Below the pieces are notes generated by a model that ran no database searches, had not been told where the DNA came from, and saw nothing but the letters and a program-made list of their open reading frames with translations. A stretch of 64,000 nucleotides of DNA from Aurantibacter aestuarii (lineage in GTDB: Bacteria; Bacteroidota; Bacteroidia; Flavobacteriales; Flavobacteriaceae), in contig NZ_PXOQ01000007.1 in the NCBI RefSeq assembly GCF_003008425.1, positions 248,001 through 312,000 on the forward strand, in the 5' to 3' direction. Both the position numbers and the translations under genes were made by a program. Positions 1 to 9,304 of the stretch are shown here, in pieces. Positions within the stretch are counted from its first letter, which is position 1. Each line of letters begins with the position of its first letter.

Positions 1-563
1 ACTACAATTAAGTTTCTGGGTTGCAGCATTAAAGCCGACTCATTTCCTGTTGAAAAGTGTACAATCTGAATTGGTTTTTCAACCACTTTATGTTTTGGAA
101 TATGAATGTATGCGCCTTCCTTAGAAAAAGCAGTGTTTAAAGCTGTTAAGCTGGTTTGCTTAGCTACTTTATTAAAATATTGATTGACAGTCGCTTTATA
201 TTTTTCTTTTTCTAATGCTGAAGACATTAAACACACATCGATACCTTCATGAGTAGTTTGAGAAAGATGTGAAGAATATTTACCGTCTATAAATACAATT
301 TTATAGGTGTCTATATCATGAATAAAGTATTTTTTTACATCGCTATACTCTATGGCATTTTCCTGCTTAGGAAATACACTGTAATCTTGCTTTGTAATAC
401 TTTTAAGTGATGTATACTTCCAGTCTTCTTCCTTTTTAGATGGAAAACCTTGAGTTTCAAATATTTTTATTGCCTCACTTCTGATGTCATGAATACTAGA
501 GTGTACGTCGACATGATCTTCAAACGCTAAAAACGAGGTTAATATTTTATCTTTTAAATCCAT
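1..563 (-). CDS. sufD: SufD, Fe-S cluster assembly scaffold subunit (partial, C-terminus outside window)
   Basis: I translated the first 187 or so codons on the minus strand from an ATG at 563 (MDLKDKILTSF...). The product contains the SufD-like N-terminal helical segment with KKEEDWKYTSL (a WKYT motif common in SufD) and then the start of the beta-helix region (EGAYIHIPKHKVVEKPIQIVH). SufD is known to form the SufBC2D scaffold on which Fe-S clusters are built in the cytoplasm. It is the last visible gene of the suf operon, 141 bases after sufC, a wider gap than elsewhere in the operon. The gene runs off the left edge of the window, so the catalytic C-terminal region cannot be judged. Confidence 0.93.
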   Translation of the reverse strand, partial: MDLKDKILTSFLAFEDHVDVHSSIHDIRSEAIKIFETQGFPSKKEEDWKYTSLKSITKQDYSVFPKQENAIEYSDVKKYFIHDIDTYKIVFIDGKYSSHLSQTTHEGIDVCLMSSALEKEKYKATVNQYFNKVAKQTSLTALNTAFSKEGAYIHIPKHKVVEKPIQIVHFSTGNESALMLQPRNLIV

Positions 564-656
564 TGTTTTGAGTCTTCAGTAAACAGTCTGTAGTATATTC
601 TACAAAAAACTGTATTCTTTTACTTATTTTATAATAGCTTTAGTTGATATCTGTAA

Positions 657-680
657 TTGGCAAAATTTCAAATTTGCCAA
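657..680. repeat. Near-perfect palindrome in the sufC-sufD gap
   Basis: TTGGCAAAATTT is followed by C and AAATTTGCCAA, an 11-12 bp inverted repeat with one unpaired A. It has no T-run on the minus strand, so it does not look like an intrinsic terminator. It could be an mRNA hairpin or an operator. A smaller hairpin (TGTAG/CTACA) lies at about 590-605. The role is unknown. Confidence 0.6.
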
Positions 681-704
681 AAGAAATTAAACAACTTAAA
701 CCTA

Positions 705-1457
705 TTATGCTTTCATTTCTTCTTTAATCCAGTCGTAACCTTTTTCTTCTAGCTTTAAGGCTAAAGAGGCATCTCCAGATTTAACAATTTTACCATCCAT
801 TAAAACATGTACAAAATCTGGTACAATATAGTCTAATAGTCTTTGGTAATGGGTGATAACAATAACAGCATTGTCTTTACTCTTTAGTTTATTAACACCA
901 TTTGAAACAATTCGCAAGGCATCGATATCTAAACCAGAATCTGTTTCATCTAAAATAGCCAGTTTTGGTTCCAGCATAGCCATTTGAAAAATTTCATTAC
1001 GCTTTTTCTCTCCTCCAGAAAACCCTTCATTTAAAGAACGAGATAAAAACTTACGGTCAATTTCTAAAAGTTCTGCTTTTTCCTTTATCATTTTAAGCAT
1101 TTCATTAGCAGGCATATCTTCTAAACCTTTAGCTTTACGCGTTTCATTAATTGCTGTTTTCATGAAATTGGTTACAGAAACACCAGGAATTTCTACTGGA
1201 TATTGAAATGACAAGAAAATCCCTTTATGTGCACGCTCTTCAGCCGATAAATCTTCAATATTTTCTTTGTCTAAAAGAATTCTTCCTTCTGTAATTTCGT
1301 ACTCTTCTTTACCTGCCACTACAGAAGCTAAAGTACTTTTACCAGCACCATTAGGTCCCATAATAGCATGAACTTCTCCAGGTTTAACGTCTAAATTAAT
1401 TCCTTTTAAAATGGCTTTATCACCAATATTTGAGTGTAAATTTTCTATTTTAAGCAT
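705..1457 (-). CDS. sufC: SufC, Fe-S cluster assembly ATPase
   Basis: This 250-aa ABC-type ATPase has the usual length of SufC. Visible motifs are Walker [10 protein letters not shown] (34-42), the Q-loop region near 85, the signature FSGGE (146-150), Walker B LAILDE (167-171) followed by the SGLD D-loop, and the H-loop His203. The signature followed by KKRNEIFQ is characteristic of SufC. In the SufBC2D complex it hydrolyses ATP to drive conformational change during cluster assembly. It lies 27 bases after the small lipoprotein gene, in the same direction as sufB and sufD. Nothing is missing. Confidence 0.98.
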   Translation of the reverse strand: MLKIENLHSNIGDKAILKGINLDVKPGEVHAIMGPNGAGKSTLASVVAGKEEYEITEGRILLDKENIEDLSAEERAHKGIFLSFQYPVEIPGVSVTNFMKTAINETRKAKGLEDMPANEMLKMIKEKAELLEIDRKFLSRSLNEGFSGGEKKRNEIFQMAMLEPKLAILDETDSGLDIDALRIVSNGVNKLKSKDNAVIVITHYQRLLDYIVPDFVHVLMDGKIVKSGDASLALKLEEKGYDWIKEEMKA

Positions 1458-1484
1458 TATAATTTGTTTCGTTTATTTTAAAAC

Positions 1485-1892
1485 TTATTGTTTTTCTAAT
1501 GTAATAACTTCGTTTTCTTTTGCTGGTAAAGCCTCCACAGAAATAATTTTTTTAATATTTATTCTAAAATCCCAGCCTTCTTCTCCTTCAGGTTTTTTTT
1601 CAATAAGTCCTTTAACTCGTGCTTTTACCATATCGGTATCTTGTTTTTTTAAAGGCTTAGCCATATTTACAAGTTCCTGACTTTTTTCATTCATAACAAC
1701 CCCAAACAAGCTTGTTGGTGTTTGAAAAACTGCAGCATCTGCATAGTAAATAAAATTACCTTCTAAAAGTGTAAAACCATCATTTTCGTCTTCAGAAGTG
1801 TTTACCACTTCATCTTGATTGTTTTCTTTTTGATCTGTCTTACACGCGGTTGCTATAAGGCATAAAACAATTAAAGTAATTACTTTTTTCAT
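1485..1892 (-). CDS. Small predicted lipoprotein of unknown function in the suf operon
   Basis: This 135-aa protein begins MKKVITLIVLCLIATACK, a lipoprotein signal peptide with the lipobox Cys at 17. An acidic low-complexity linker follows (DEVVNTSEDENDGF), then a folded region of about 90 residues with alternating beta and charged segments. I do not recognise the family. It sits 10 bases downstream of the metallo-hydrolase lipoprotein and 27 bases upstream of sufC, so it should be co-transcribed with both. The two lipoproteins may act together in the envelope; that is inferred only from position. Confidence 0.85.
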   Translation of the reverse strand: MKKVITLIVLCLIATACKTDQKENNQDEVVNTSEDENDGFTLLEGNFIYYADAAVFQTPTSLFGVVMNEKSQELVNMAKPLKKQDTDMVKARVKGLIEKKPEGEEGWDFRINIKKIISVEALPAKENEVITLEKQ

Positions 1893-1902
1893 GATTTACT
1901 TA

Positions 1903-2760
1903 TTAATACATACGTCTGTTATACGTGTTGAAATCATTTAAGTCATGCTGAATGATTACACGTGCATTTTTACTTTCTACAAATGTTTCAAAATCTTCAA
2001 TCGATTTTTGACTTTGTGGAATATCAAAATTAAATTGTGGAACAATACCCGATTCTCTATTTTCTCTAAAATGGTAAATGTCTCCAGAAAGTATTATTGG
2101 TCCTTCATTTGGCAAATCTAAAAACAATACTTGATGTCCAGCAGTATGTCCTGGCATAGATTTAATAATTACTGAACCGTCTCCAAACACATCGTAATCT
2201 CCATTAACAACCTCTTTATTTTCTAAAGTCGCAAAAGAACTTACATCATAAAACGCATTGTTTTTAATTTCAGGACTGTTAATAAAATCCATTTCTTTTT
2301 GTTGTACTATCCATTTAGCATTTGAAAACGCATTAGCTGCTCCTGTATGATCAAAATGAATATGAGAAAATGCAATGTGAGTAATATCTTTAGGTGTTAT
2401 TTTCAATTTTGCAAATTGATTCTTTAAAGAGTCTGGTCTTGATATAGTAAAAGCACCATCTGGGGTTGTGTAAGGTTCTTTCCCTACAATACCTTCTGGT
2501 AAACCTGTGTCCCAAAGTAACTTTCCTTTTGGATGATTAATGACATAATAGGCATTTGCTAAAAGTTTAGACTCTCCTTTATACGTCTCGCCTTGAGCAA
2601 ATATGTTTAAGTTGTTGGCTTTTATATTACCACCATCTAAAATGTATAAACTTATTTCGGGTTTGTCTGTAGTTTCTTCGACAGTTTCTGTATTTTTTTT
2701 ATCTTTTTTACAAGCAAAAACACTTACTAGAATGACGAATAGTATACTAAATCTTTTCAT
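1903..2760 (-). CDS. Metallo-beta-lactamase-fold hydrolase lipoprotein (AHL-lactonase-like family)
   Basis: This 285-aa protein has a lipoprotein signal (MKRFSILFVILVSVFAC, Cys17), so it should be exported and lipid-anchored. It has the MBL zinc motif HIHFDH (133-138), a later His in PGHTAGH, the bridging Asp in SGDIYHF and a C-terminal His in IIQHD. Together these give the two-zinc set of the fold. The WDTGLPEG and TPDGAFT stretches resemble members annotated as N-acyl-homoserine-lactonase-like. The actual substrate cannot be read from sequence. It starts 11 bases after the sufB stop and is followed 10 bases later by the small lipoprotein, so it is embedded in the suf operon. Confidence 0.9.
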   Translation of the reverse strand: MKRFSILFVILVSVFACKKDKKNTETVEETTDKPEISLYILDGGNIKANNLNIFAQGETYKGESKLLANAYYVINHPKGKLLWDTGLPEGIVGKEPYTTPDGAFTISRPDSLKNQFAKLKITPKDITHIAFSHIHFDHTGAANAFSNAKWIVQQKEMDFINSPEIKNNAFYDVSSFATLENKEVVNGDYDVFGDGSVIIKSMPGHTAGHQVLFLDLPNEGPIILSGDIYHFRENRESGIVPQFNFDIPQSQKSIEDFETFVESKNARVIIQHDLNDFNTYNRRMY

Positions 2761-2771
2761 ATTCTTTAATT

Positions 2772-4220
2772 TTAACCTACAGAACCTTCTAAACTAATTT
2801 CAAGTAATTTTTGTGCTTCTACTGCAAACTCCATTGGTAGCTTATTTAATACTTCCTTACTAAAACCATTAACAATTAAGGCAATAGCTTTTTCTGTATC
2901 TATACCACGCTGGTTACAGTAAAAAATCTGGTCTTCACCAATTTTACTTGTGGTCGCTTCGTGTTCTATTTGAGCTGTTTTATTTTTTGTTTCTATGTAT
3001 GGAAATGTATGTGCACCACATTCATTACCCATTAATAAACTATCACATTGCGAAAAATTTCTTGCGTTTTCGGCTCGAGAATTTATTTGAACTAATCCTC
3101 TATATGAGTTTTGGGATTTTCCAGCTGAAATACCTTTAGAAATAATGGTAGACTTAGTGTTTTTTCCTAAGTGAATCATTTTTGTTCCAGTATCTGCCTG
3201 CTGATGGTTATTGGTAACCGCTATAGAATAAAATTCTCCAGTAGAGTTATCGCCTTTTAGAATACATGACGGATATTTCCAAGTTACAGCCGATCCGGTT
3301 TCTACCTGAGTCCATGATATTTTAGAATTCGTTTCACATAATCCTCTTTTAGTCACGAAATTGTAAACTCCACCTTTTCCTTCAGAGTTTCCCGGATACC
3401 AGTTTTGAACTGTACTATATTTAATTTCGGCATCATCTAAAGCAATAAGCTCTACAACCGCTGCGTGTAATTGATTTTCGTCACGACTTGGCGCTGTACA
3501 ACCTTCTAAATAAGACACATAACTACCTTCATCTGCAATTACTAAAGTTCTTTCAAACTGCCCGGTTCCTGCCTGATTAATTCTGAAATATGTAGATAAT
3601 TCCATAGGACAACGCACGCCTTTTGGAATATAACAGAAAGACCCGTCACTAAATACTGCGCTATTTAAAGCCGCGTAGTAATTATCGGTTGTTGGTACTA
3701 CAGTACCAATATATTTTTTAACTAATTCTGGATATTCTTGGATTGCCTCAGAAATTGGCATAAATATGATTCCTTTCTCAGCTAATGTCTTTTTAAAGGT
3801 TGTAGCAACAGAGACTGAATCTACTACAATATCCATTGCAATATTATTCATCTTTTTCTGTTCATCCACAGAAATACCCAACTTTTTGTACATAGCCAAC
3901 AAATCTGGATCTACGTCGTCTAAGGTCTTATTAGGGTCTACAGATTTTGGTGCAGAATAATAAGCTATAGATTGAAAGTCTGGTTTTTTATAGGTAACAT
4001 TTGCCCAATCTGGCTCGGTCATGGCTTCCCAAATGCGGTAAGCTTCTAATCGCCAGTTGGTCATCCATTCTGGTTCGTTTTTTTTCTTTGAAATGGCGCG
4101 AACAATATCTTCATTTAAACCAATCGGAAAGGTTTCAGATTCCATTTCTGTATAAAAACCATATTCGTATTCCTTGGTTTTTAATTCTTCTCTTAAATCG
4201 TCCTCGGTATATTTTGACAT
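2772..4220 (-). CDS. sufB: SufB, Fe-S cluster assembly scaffold
   Basis: This 482-aa protein has the typical SufB length. Recognisable stretches include [44 protein letters not shown] and [19 protein letters not shown]. The conserved C-terminal region carries [11 protein letters not shown], where the scaffold Cys is expected, and the [15 protein letters not shown] ending. It is the core scaffold of SufBC2D in the cytoplasm. It lies 24 bases after the sufA-like gene and 11 bases before the MBL lipoprotein gene. The start at 4220 ([14 protein letters not shown]) agrees with other SufB proteins. Confidence 0.98.
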   Translation of the reverse strand: MSKYTEDDLREELKTKEYEYGFYTEMESETFPIGLNEDIVRAISKKKNEPEWMTNWRLEAYRIWEAMTEPDWANVTYKKPDFQSIAYYSAPKSVDPNKTLDDVDPDLLAMYKKLGISVDEQKKMNNIAMDIVVDSVSVATTFKKTLAEKGIIFMPISEAIQEYPELVKKYIGTVVPTTDNYYAALNSAVFSDGSFCYIPKGVRCPMELSTYFRINQAGTGQFERTLVIADEGSYVSYLEGCTAPSRDENQLHAAVVELIALDDAEIKYSTVQNWYPGNSEGKGGVYNFVTKRGLCETNSKISWTQVETGSAVTWKYPSCILKGDNSTGEFYSIAVTNNHQQADTGTKMIHLGKNTKSTIISKGISAGKSQNSYRGLVQINSRAENARNFSQCDSLLMGNECGAHTFPYIETKNKTAQIEHEATTSKIGEDQIFYCNQRGIDTEKAIALIVNGFSKEVLNKLPMEFAVEAQKLLEISLEGSVG

Positions 4221-4244
4221 AAATTTTGTCTTGAATAAATATTA

Positions 4245-4574
4245 TTAAAGTGAAAAAGATTCACCACATCCACATGTTCTGTTAGCATTTGGATTATTAA
4301 ACACGAAACCTGTACCATTAAGCCCACCCGAATATTCTAAGGTGGTTCCAATTAAGTACAGAAAACTTTTTTTGTCGACAATGATTTTTACACCATTATC
4401 TTCAAAAACCTTATCTTCTTCTTCTTGTTGTTTATCAAATTTTAAATCGTAAGACAAGCCTGAACAACCACCACTTTTAACACCAACACGCACATAGTCT
4501 ACTGCTGGGTTAAAACCATCATCGGTCATAAGCTCAATTACTTTTTTCTTAGCAATGTCTGATACTTTTATCAT
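4245..4574 (-). CDS. sufA: HesB/IscA-type Fe-S carrier (SufA-like)
   Basis: This 109-aa A-type carrier protein has the three family cysteines: Cys37 in GVKSGGCSGL, and Cys101 and Cys103 in the CGCGESF tail. A-type carriers receive clusters from the scaffold and pass them to apo-enzymes. It is the first gene of the suf operon, 24 bases upstream of sufB, with its own promoter box upstream. The sufA symbol rests on operon position; IscA or ErpA naming would also fit the sequence. Confidence 0.92.
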   Translation of the reverse strand: MIKVSDIAKKKVIELMTDDGFNPAVDYVRVGVKSGGCSGLSYDLKFDKQQEEEDKVFEDNGVKIIVDKKSFLYLIGTTLEYSGGLNGTGFVFNNPNANRTCGCGESFSL

Positions 4575-4608
4575 AATTTTTCAATTAGAATTATTCTAAA
4601 TTAAAGTG

Positions 4609-4616
4609 CAAATATA
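4609..4616 (-). promoter_or_regulatory. -7 promoter box of the suf operon
   Basis: TATATTTG on the minus strand matches the Bacteroidota -7 consensus TAnnTTTG and lies about 34 bases before the sufA-like ATG. I see no clear -33 TTTG at the expected distance. Confidence 0.55.
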
Positions 4617-4680
4617 CAATATAAGTCCCTTTTTTCCATAGAACTTACATTATATTACTGTATAGTTTTATAAGAATATC

Positions 4681-5757
4681 CTATTGATTTTGAAACGCAG
4701 GATTATTAACGAATTCTGGGTCTGAAAGCGTAAGAAGAAATGCTTTCAAATCGGCTCTATCTTGAGCTGATAATTGTACACCACCTTGATCGACTTTTTT
4801 CATTAATGGATCGATGGTAGGTGAATTAACTAAACCTTCACTATAATGATCTATAACCTCATCTAATGTTGCGAAACGCCCGTCATGCATGTACGGTGCA
4901 GTGTATTGAAGATTTCTTAAAGATGGTGATTTAAATTTTCCATCATCATTAGAGTCTCCTGTAACACCACCTAAACCTAAATCTGAAAAGGTGGCATCCA
5001 AACCATTGTTGTGAAATTTATTATCGGTCCATAATGGGTTATTAGGGTTTCCATGACAATGAAAACAGTCGCCTCGTGTTTCATCCATAAACACATCTAG
5101 CCCATTTTGTTCTTGAGGAGATAGAGAGACTTGCCCCAAAGTAAATTGGTCAAATTTAGAATTTCCGGAAATTAGTGTTCTCTCAAATTGAGCTATAGCC
5201 TTAACCACAAGCTCTTTAGTAATTGTAGCTGTTCCAAAAGCTCTATTAAACAAATTAGGATACTCTGGATGGTTTTGCAATTTTTCTTCCACATCTTCCC
5301 AGGATATATTTCCTAGCTCGTTAGCTTGTGTAACAGGTTCTAAAGCTTGAAGTTCTAAACTAAATTTATGTCCATCCCAGAAAAATTTTTCATCTAAATT
5401 CCAAGCTAAATTAAAAAGCGGCATCGAGTGCCTACTACCTGGTTGTCCATTTACCCCTAAGCTTAGAACTCTGTCATCTGAAAAAGCCTTTTGAGGAGCA
5501 TGGCAGCTTACACAAGCTAAACTGTTGTTTGCTGATAAAATTCTGTCAAAAAACAATTTTTTACCTAGAGCAACGCCTTCATTTGTTAATGGGTTTGAAA
5601 CCGGAATTAGAGGACTTGGAAGTTTTTGCTGAAACACTTCAGGTATTTGAAGCGCAAAAGGAATTGGTTCATATGCATCTTCAGAAGTCTCATTTTCGTC
5701 CTTTGAACATGATACTACTAAAATACTTAAACTTAATATGATGAACCAATATTTCAT
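4681..5757 (-). CDS. Diheme cytochrome-c peroxidase family lipoprotein, MbnH/MauG-like
   Basis: This 358-aa protein has a lipobox (SILVVSC, Cys17) and two c-type heme sites, CVSCH (82-86) and CFHCH (231-235), as in the bacterial diheme peroxidase / MauG superfamily. The conserved PLFNLAWN and FFWDGH segments and the late PYMHDGRFATLDEV segment also fit. Members either reduce peroxide or, as in MauG and MbnH, carry out oxidative protein modification. It follows the MbnP-like gene by one base and is the last gene of a five-gene operon. That pairing is the known MbnP/MbnH arrangement, in which MbnH converts a Trp of MbnP to kynurenine. A plain peroxidase role cannot be excluded. Confidence 0.9.
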   Translation of the reverse strand: MKYWFIILSLSILVVSCSKDENETSEDAYEPIPFALQIPEVFQQKLPSPLIPVSNPLTNEGVALGKKLFFDRILSANNSLACVSCHAPQKAFSDDRVLSLGVNGQPGSRHSMPLFNLAWNLDEKFFWDGHKFSLELQALEPVTQANELGNISWEDVEEKLQNHPEYPNLFNRAFGTATITKELVVKAIAQFERTLISGNSKFDQFTLGQVSLSPQEQNGLDVFMDETRGDCFHCHGNPNNPLWTDNKFHNNGLDATFSDLGLGGVTGDSNDDGKFKSPSLRNLQYTAPYMHDGRFATLDEVIDHYSEGLVNSPTIDPLMKKVDQGGVQLSAQDRADLKAFLLTLSDPEFVNNPAFQNQ

Positions 5758-5758
5758 T

Positions 5759-6556
5759 TTAATTATTTGAAATTGTTCCTATAGAAAAAACACTTGCAAC
5801 ATTTTGCTGCATCATTTTTTGTGCTGTATAATTAGGCATTAATGGTGTGTCCAGAACATTTAAGTCCCATGTATTAGGGTTTCTAAAAAGCTCAGCAATG
5901 TTCATTTTTAACTCAATTTCTGTATTTCCAGCTATTAAAATATCTGTATCAAAAGCAAATGTCACAAAGTTTTGCTCAAACTCTCCTGCTGCGTTTTTTG
6001 CTGTACCATTATGAAAATTAAATGGCATTGGTGAAGCTGTGTCTACGTTATATTTACCATCAAACTGTAAAAAGTGGTAACCTCCACCTAAACCTTGAGG
6101 CCAACCCCAAGATGCAGCATTTAAATCTACATAAACTCCATCTACATTATCTTCTTCATTAAAACCCCAAACCATACTTAATTTATAATTGCCAAGAGGT
6201 ATTTGAATATCGGAAGTAAAATTATAGGTGGTTTCATCAGAAATATCTAACAAATTGTAGTCCTTTAGCTTATAAACTGTTCCTGTTTCTACGCTGGTTA
6301 ATTCCAATTTAGAAATTAAATATCGGATACGCTCTGCACGTAATACCTCTCCATTTTCATTGGTTAAAGTAAGCGTCGTGAAATTAGTATTATCCACCAA
6401 AGTACCATCAAAATCATTGCTTAATTTAAAATCTACTGAGGTCATTGGAGTTGTTACGTTTGTAGGAACAAACGGAGTCGCATCATCGTTATCTTCTGCA
6501 CAGCTTAATACCCCTAATCCTATAAAGATAAAAGCAAAAAATTTAATTAATTTCAT
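5759..6556 (-). CDS. MbnP-like copper-binding family lipoprotein
   Basis: This 265-aa lipoprotein (lipobox GVLSC, Cys19) has the pattern of the MbnP family. An N-terminal beta segment (VDFKLSNDFDG) is followed by RIRYLISKLELT, then a central aromatic block with Trp130, Trp150 and Trp152 and the GYHFLQFDGKY stretch (159-169), and a PFNFHNGTA stretch with His182. In known MbnP proteins copper binding depends on a Trp-derived kynurenine made by the partner MbnH. The gene ends one base before the diheme peroxidase gene starts. Which Trp might be modified cannot be told from sequence. I know of family members outside methanobactin operons, and no methanobactin genes are visible here. Confidence 0.82.
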   Translation of the reverse strand: MKLIKFFAFIFIGLGVLSCAEDNDDATPFVPTNVTTPMTSVDFKLSNDFDGTLVDNTNFTTLTLTNENGEVLRAERIRYLISKLELTSVETGTVYKLKDYNLLDISDETTYNFTSDIQIPLGNYKLSMVWGFNEEDNVDGVYVDLNAASWGWPQGLGGGYHFLQFDGKYNVDTASPMPFNFHNGTAKNAAGEFEQNFVTFAFDTDILIAGNTEIELKMNIAELFRNPNTWDLNVLDTPLMPNYTAQKMMQQNVASVFSIGTISNN

Positions 6557-6576
6557 AAGTTAAGAGTTATAATTAT

Positions 6577-7923
6577 TTAGTTTATTTTGATTATTAACGC
6601 ATCTGTAAAACCATTATTATTAGATAAATCAAAATTGTTACTGGTTGTTTCTCCAACAGCAATAATACTACCATCATTTAATTGAGTAACATCATAAGCA
6701 AAGTCAAACTCACTACCTCCAATAGTTTTTAGCCATAATACAGCTCCAGTTTCATCTATTTGCACAACTAATGCATCATTTTGTCCGTTGTTAGTCGAAA
6801 TAAAAGCATTTTCACTACGAGAACTACCTGAAATTAAATAACCATTAGCACTTTTAGTTATACTACTTGCAGTATCAAAACTCGCGCCTCCAATGGTTTT
6901 TTCCCATATTAAATTACCGTTTTCATCTATTTTAATAAGCCATAAATCGGAATCGCCGTAATTTACACTAACATCGGTATCATCACTTCTGGTATTTCCT
7001 ACAATAATAAAATTATTATCTGATGTTTTAATAATCCCATGAGCTTCATCAATTTGGGTTCCTCCAAAATTCTTTTCCCATAATAAAGCTCCTGTATCTG
7101 AAATTGAAACAACCCAATAATCGTATGACCCTTTATTATTAGAGATGTCTACATCTGCACTATCAGACGCTCCAACTAAAATAAAATTTCCAGAACTTGT
7201 TTCAGCCACACCAAAAGGATCATCAGATAAATTTCCTCCAAAATATTTTGTCCATTCCTGATTACCTGTGGCATCTAATTTAACCGCCCAATAATCTCCT
7301 CCAGCATGTAATTGATTATTTGCCTGTAACGTGTTGCCTTGTCCTGCTGAAGCAGTAACATCTAGCACCCCTGAAATTAAATAGCCTGAATCTTGAGTTT
7401 GTATGATTGCATAAGCACGATCTGACCCATTAAATCCAAATGATTTTTCCCAAGTAATGTTTCCAGAGCTATCTAATTTTGTAATCCAAAAATCCTGATT
7501 CCCAAAATTTTGAGAGACATCGCCATCACTACTAGAAGCGTAGCCCGTTAGCACAAAACCACCATCTTGAGTAGCTATTAAATCGGCCCCTTTTTCATCT
7601 AAACTACCGCCATAAGTTTTAGACCACAATAATTCATCTGCTGCATTAAATCTTAACAACCAATAATCGTAACTCGTGTCTGATTTGTCGGTAATATCTA
7701 TATCGATAGATTGTGTTTCACCAAAAACAGCATAACCGCCATCCTGTAATTTCACTACAGCACTAGCTAATTCATTTTTACTGCCTCCAAAATTTTTAGC
7801 ATATTGCAAACTAACTGTTTGTGGGTTTTGGGGTTGATTTGCAACTGGTGCTACAAAATCATCATCTGACTTACATGCCAAAACAACCAATAAACACCCT
7901 AAAACAACAGTTATATTTCTCAT
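6577..7923 (-). CDS. Repeat-containing surface lipoprotein, predicted beta-propeller
   Basis: This 448-aa lipoprotein (lipobox LLVVLAC, Cys17) is built from about seven repeats of roughly 55-60 residues. Each has the form WxKxxGGxxxDxAxxIxxTxDxGxxIxG, then an Asp-rich loop such as DVDISNNKGSYDYW, then a strand with IDExGxxxWEK. This pattern is common in Flavobacteriaceae exported proteins and predicts a beta-propeller. No catalytic motif is visible. The Asp-rich loops could bind calcium, which is inference. It lies 3 bases after the upstream lipoprotein gene and 20 bases before the MbnP-like gene, so all should be on one mRNA. Confidence 0.85.
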   Translation of the reverse strand: MRNITVVLGCLLVVLACKSDDDFVAPVANQPQNPQTVSLQYAKNFGGSKNELASAVVKLQDGGYAVFGETQSIDIDITDKSDTSYDYWLLRFNAADELLWSKTYGGSLDEKGADLIATQDGGFVLTGYASSSDGDVSQNFGNQDFWITKLDSSGNITWEKSFGFNGSDRAYAIIQTQDSGYLISGVLDVTASAGQGNTLQANNQLHAGGDYWAVKLDATGNQEWTKYFGGNLSDDPFGVAETSSGNFILVGASDSADVDISNNKGSYDYWVVSISDTGALLWEKNFGGTQIDEAHGIIKTSDNNFIIVGNTRSDDTDVSVNYGDSDLWLIKIDENGNLIWEKTIGGASFDTASSITKSANGYLISGSSRSENAFISTNNGQNDALVVQIDETGAVLWLKTIGGSEFDFAYDVTQLNDGSIIAVGETTSNNFDLSNNNGFTDALIIKIN

Positions 7924-7926
7924 ATT

Positions 7927-9294
7927 TTATTGTTTACGTACAATAAACATACCACGCTCAATATCACCAATTACAATATTACCACTTTGAAAATAAGGGT
8001 AAATGCTCCAAACACCATTAAACGCAGCACTATCACTTGATGGAAACGTGTCTATAAAATGAGTTTCTGTCATTGCGTTAGATGAATTTCCAATGTTATC
8101 TAAATTAAGAATTCGCATTCCAGCTCTATAATTAGCTAAATAATACTCATTTCCTTTTACATAACCATTGTGATCTATAGCAGCTGTAGGACCCGTATAT
8201 GTTGAAGACAACGTTGGATTATCTAAATCTGAAAAATCAAACACCAAGGTCTTTGTATTAAACCCAAAACTAGTTTCATCCAATTCGTCTCCTAAAATAA
8301 AATAACGTTGATCCTCTGTAAACCAGCCTTGATGTGCATATGCAGTTTGCGGATAAGTAAATTCACTAATTGAAATTACATTATTTTTATCTGTAACATC
8401 TAAAATAGCAACAGTATCGGTATTTCCATTACTTCCTATATATATTTCTTTTCCTTGATAATCTGGATCTGGGCCATTATAGGTAACCACTTGAGCATCA
8501 TGAGAATATCCAGCTGCTTCATAATCGTTTATAAATGTAGGGTTTGTTGGGTTAGATATATCTACAAAAATAGGTCCTCCATTATTTGTTGTGTTACAAC
8601 CTACTAAATATGCTACTGCTTCAGATTCGTTTATAACAATATTATGACATTTTCCAACACCAGTAAACAAGGCATCTACTGTAAAATCTTCAGGAGGGTT
8701 TGCTACATTTCGTAAACGGGTTAAATCAAAAACCTGCATACCATGAGAGTTATTTGAATTTCCATCAGCTACAATAAATGCGTGATTATTATAAACCTTA
8801 ACATCTCTCCATGGTGCAGTACCTTGAGCTGTTGCAATTCTTCCTAAATTAATTGGTGCAGTTGGATCTGAAATATCTACAAAAGCTGTAGCATTAGTTA
8901 ATCCAATAATAGCGTATTCCTTACCTGTGGAAGCATCGGTCCAACCCCAAACATCACTACCTTCTGCTGTAGAATTTCCAGCTAAAACATCTGTTGAAAA
9001 AACACTCATGACATCAATCCCATCACAAGGAAAAGGTCCGGCCATTCCATTAACACATGGAAATAATGGGGTGAAATTACTTGATTCACAAGCATCTCCT
9101 ATACCATTATTATTAGTATCTGCCTGATCTGGATTTGGAATGCTTGCACAATTATCGTTAGCATCTGGAACTCCATCTCCATCAGTATCCTCAGCTTGCA
9201 CCACTACTGGAGTAGTTCCATTAACATCATCGTCGCTCTTGCAGTTAGAAAAAAGCAAGCCTATTGCTAAAAATACTAGTGTATATTTTTTCAT
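7927..9294 (-). CDS. Choice-of-anchor B (LVIVD-repeat) lipoprotein with thrombospondin type 3 repeat
   Basis: This 455-aa protein has a lipoprotein signal (LLFSNC, Cys18). Next comes a calcium-type TSP3 repeat (DTDGDGVPDANDNC, followed by DTNNNGIGDAC), then a long LVIVD-repeat region predicted to be a beta-propeller (AFVDISDPTAP, FVDISNPTNP, AILDVTDKNNV). The repeat domain is closely related to the product of the gene just upstream (9305-10801), with shared runs such as DVKVYNNHAFIVADG and HGMQVFDLTRLR, so the pair looks like a tandem duplication. This copy has no T9SS tail and is anchored by lipid. It starts 10 bases after its paralogue ends. The substrate is unknown. Confidence 0.88.
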   Translation of the reverse strand: MKKYTLVFLAIGLLFSNCKSDDDVNGTTPVVVQAEDTDGDGVPDANDNCASIPNPDQADTNNNGIGDACESSNFTPLFPCVNGMAGPFPCDGIDVMSVFSTDVLAGNSTAEGSDVWGWTDASTGKEYAIIGLTNATAFVDISDPTAPINLGRIATAQGTAPWRDVKVYNNHAFIVADGNSNNSHGMQVFDLTRLRNVANPPEDFTVDALFTGVGKCHNIVINESEAVAYLVGCNTTNNGGPIFVDISNPTNPTFINDYEAAGYSHDAQVVTYNGPDPDYQGKEIYIGSNGNTDTVAILDVTDKNNVISISEFTYPQTAYAHQGWFTEDQRYFILGDELDETSFGFNTKTLVFDFSDLDNPTLSSTYTGPTAAIDHNGYVKGNEYYLANYRAGMRILNLDNIGNSSNAMTETHFIDTFPSSDSAAFNGVWSIYPYFQSGNIVIGDIERGMFIVRKQ

Positions 9295-9304
9295 TTTGTA
9301 TGTT

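Noticed and set aside
657-680. Intrinsic terminator between sufC and sufD
   Set aside because: The palindrome lacks a T-run on the transcribed strand, and the operon continues past it.
5759-6556. Methanobactin biosynthesis locus
   Set aside because: Only MbnP/MbnH-like genes are present; no mbnA precursor, mbnB or mbnC is visible nearby.
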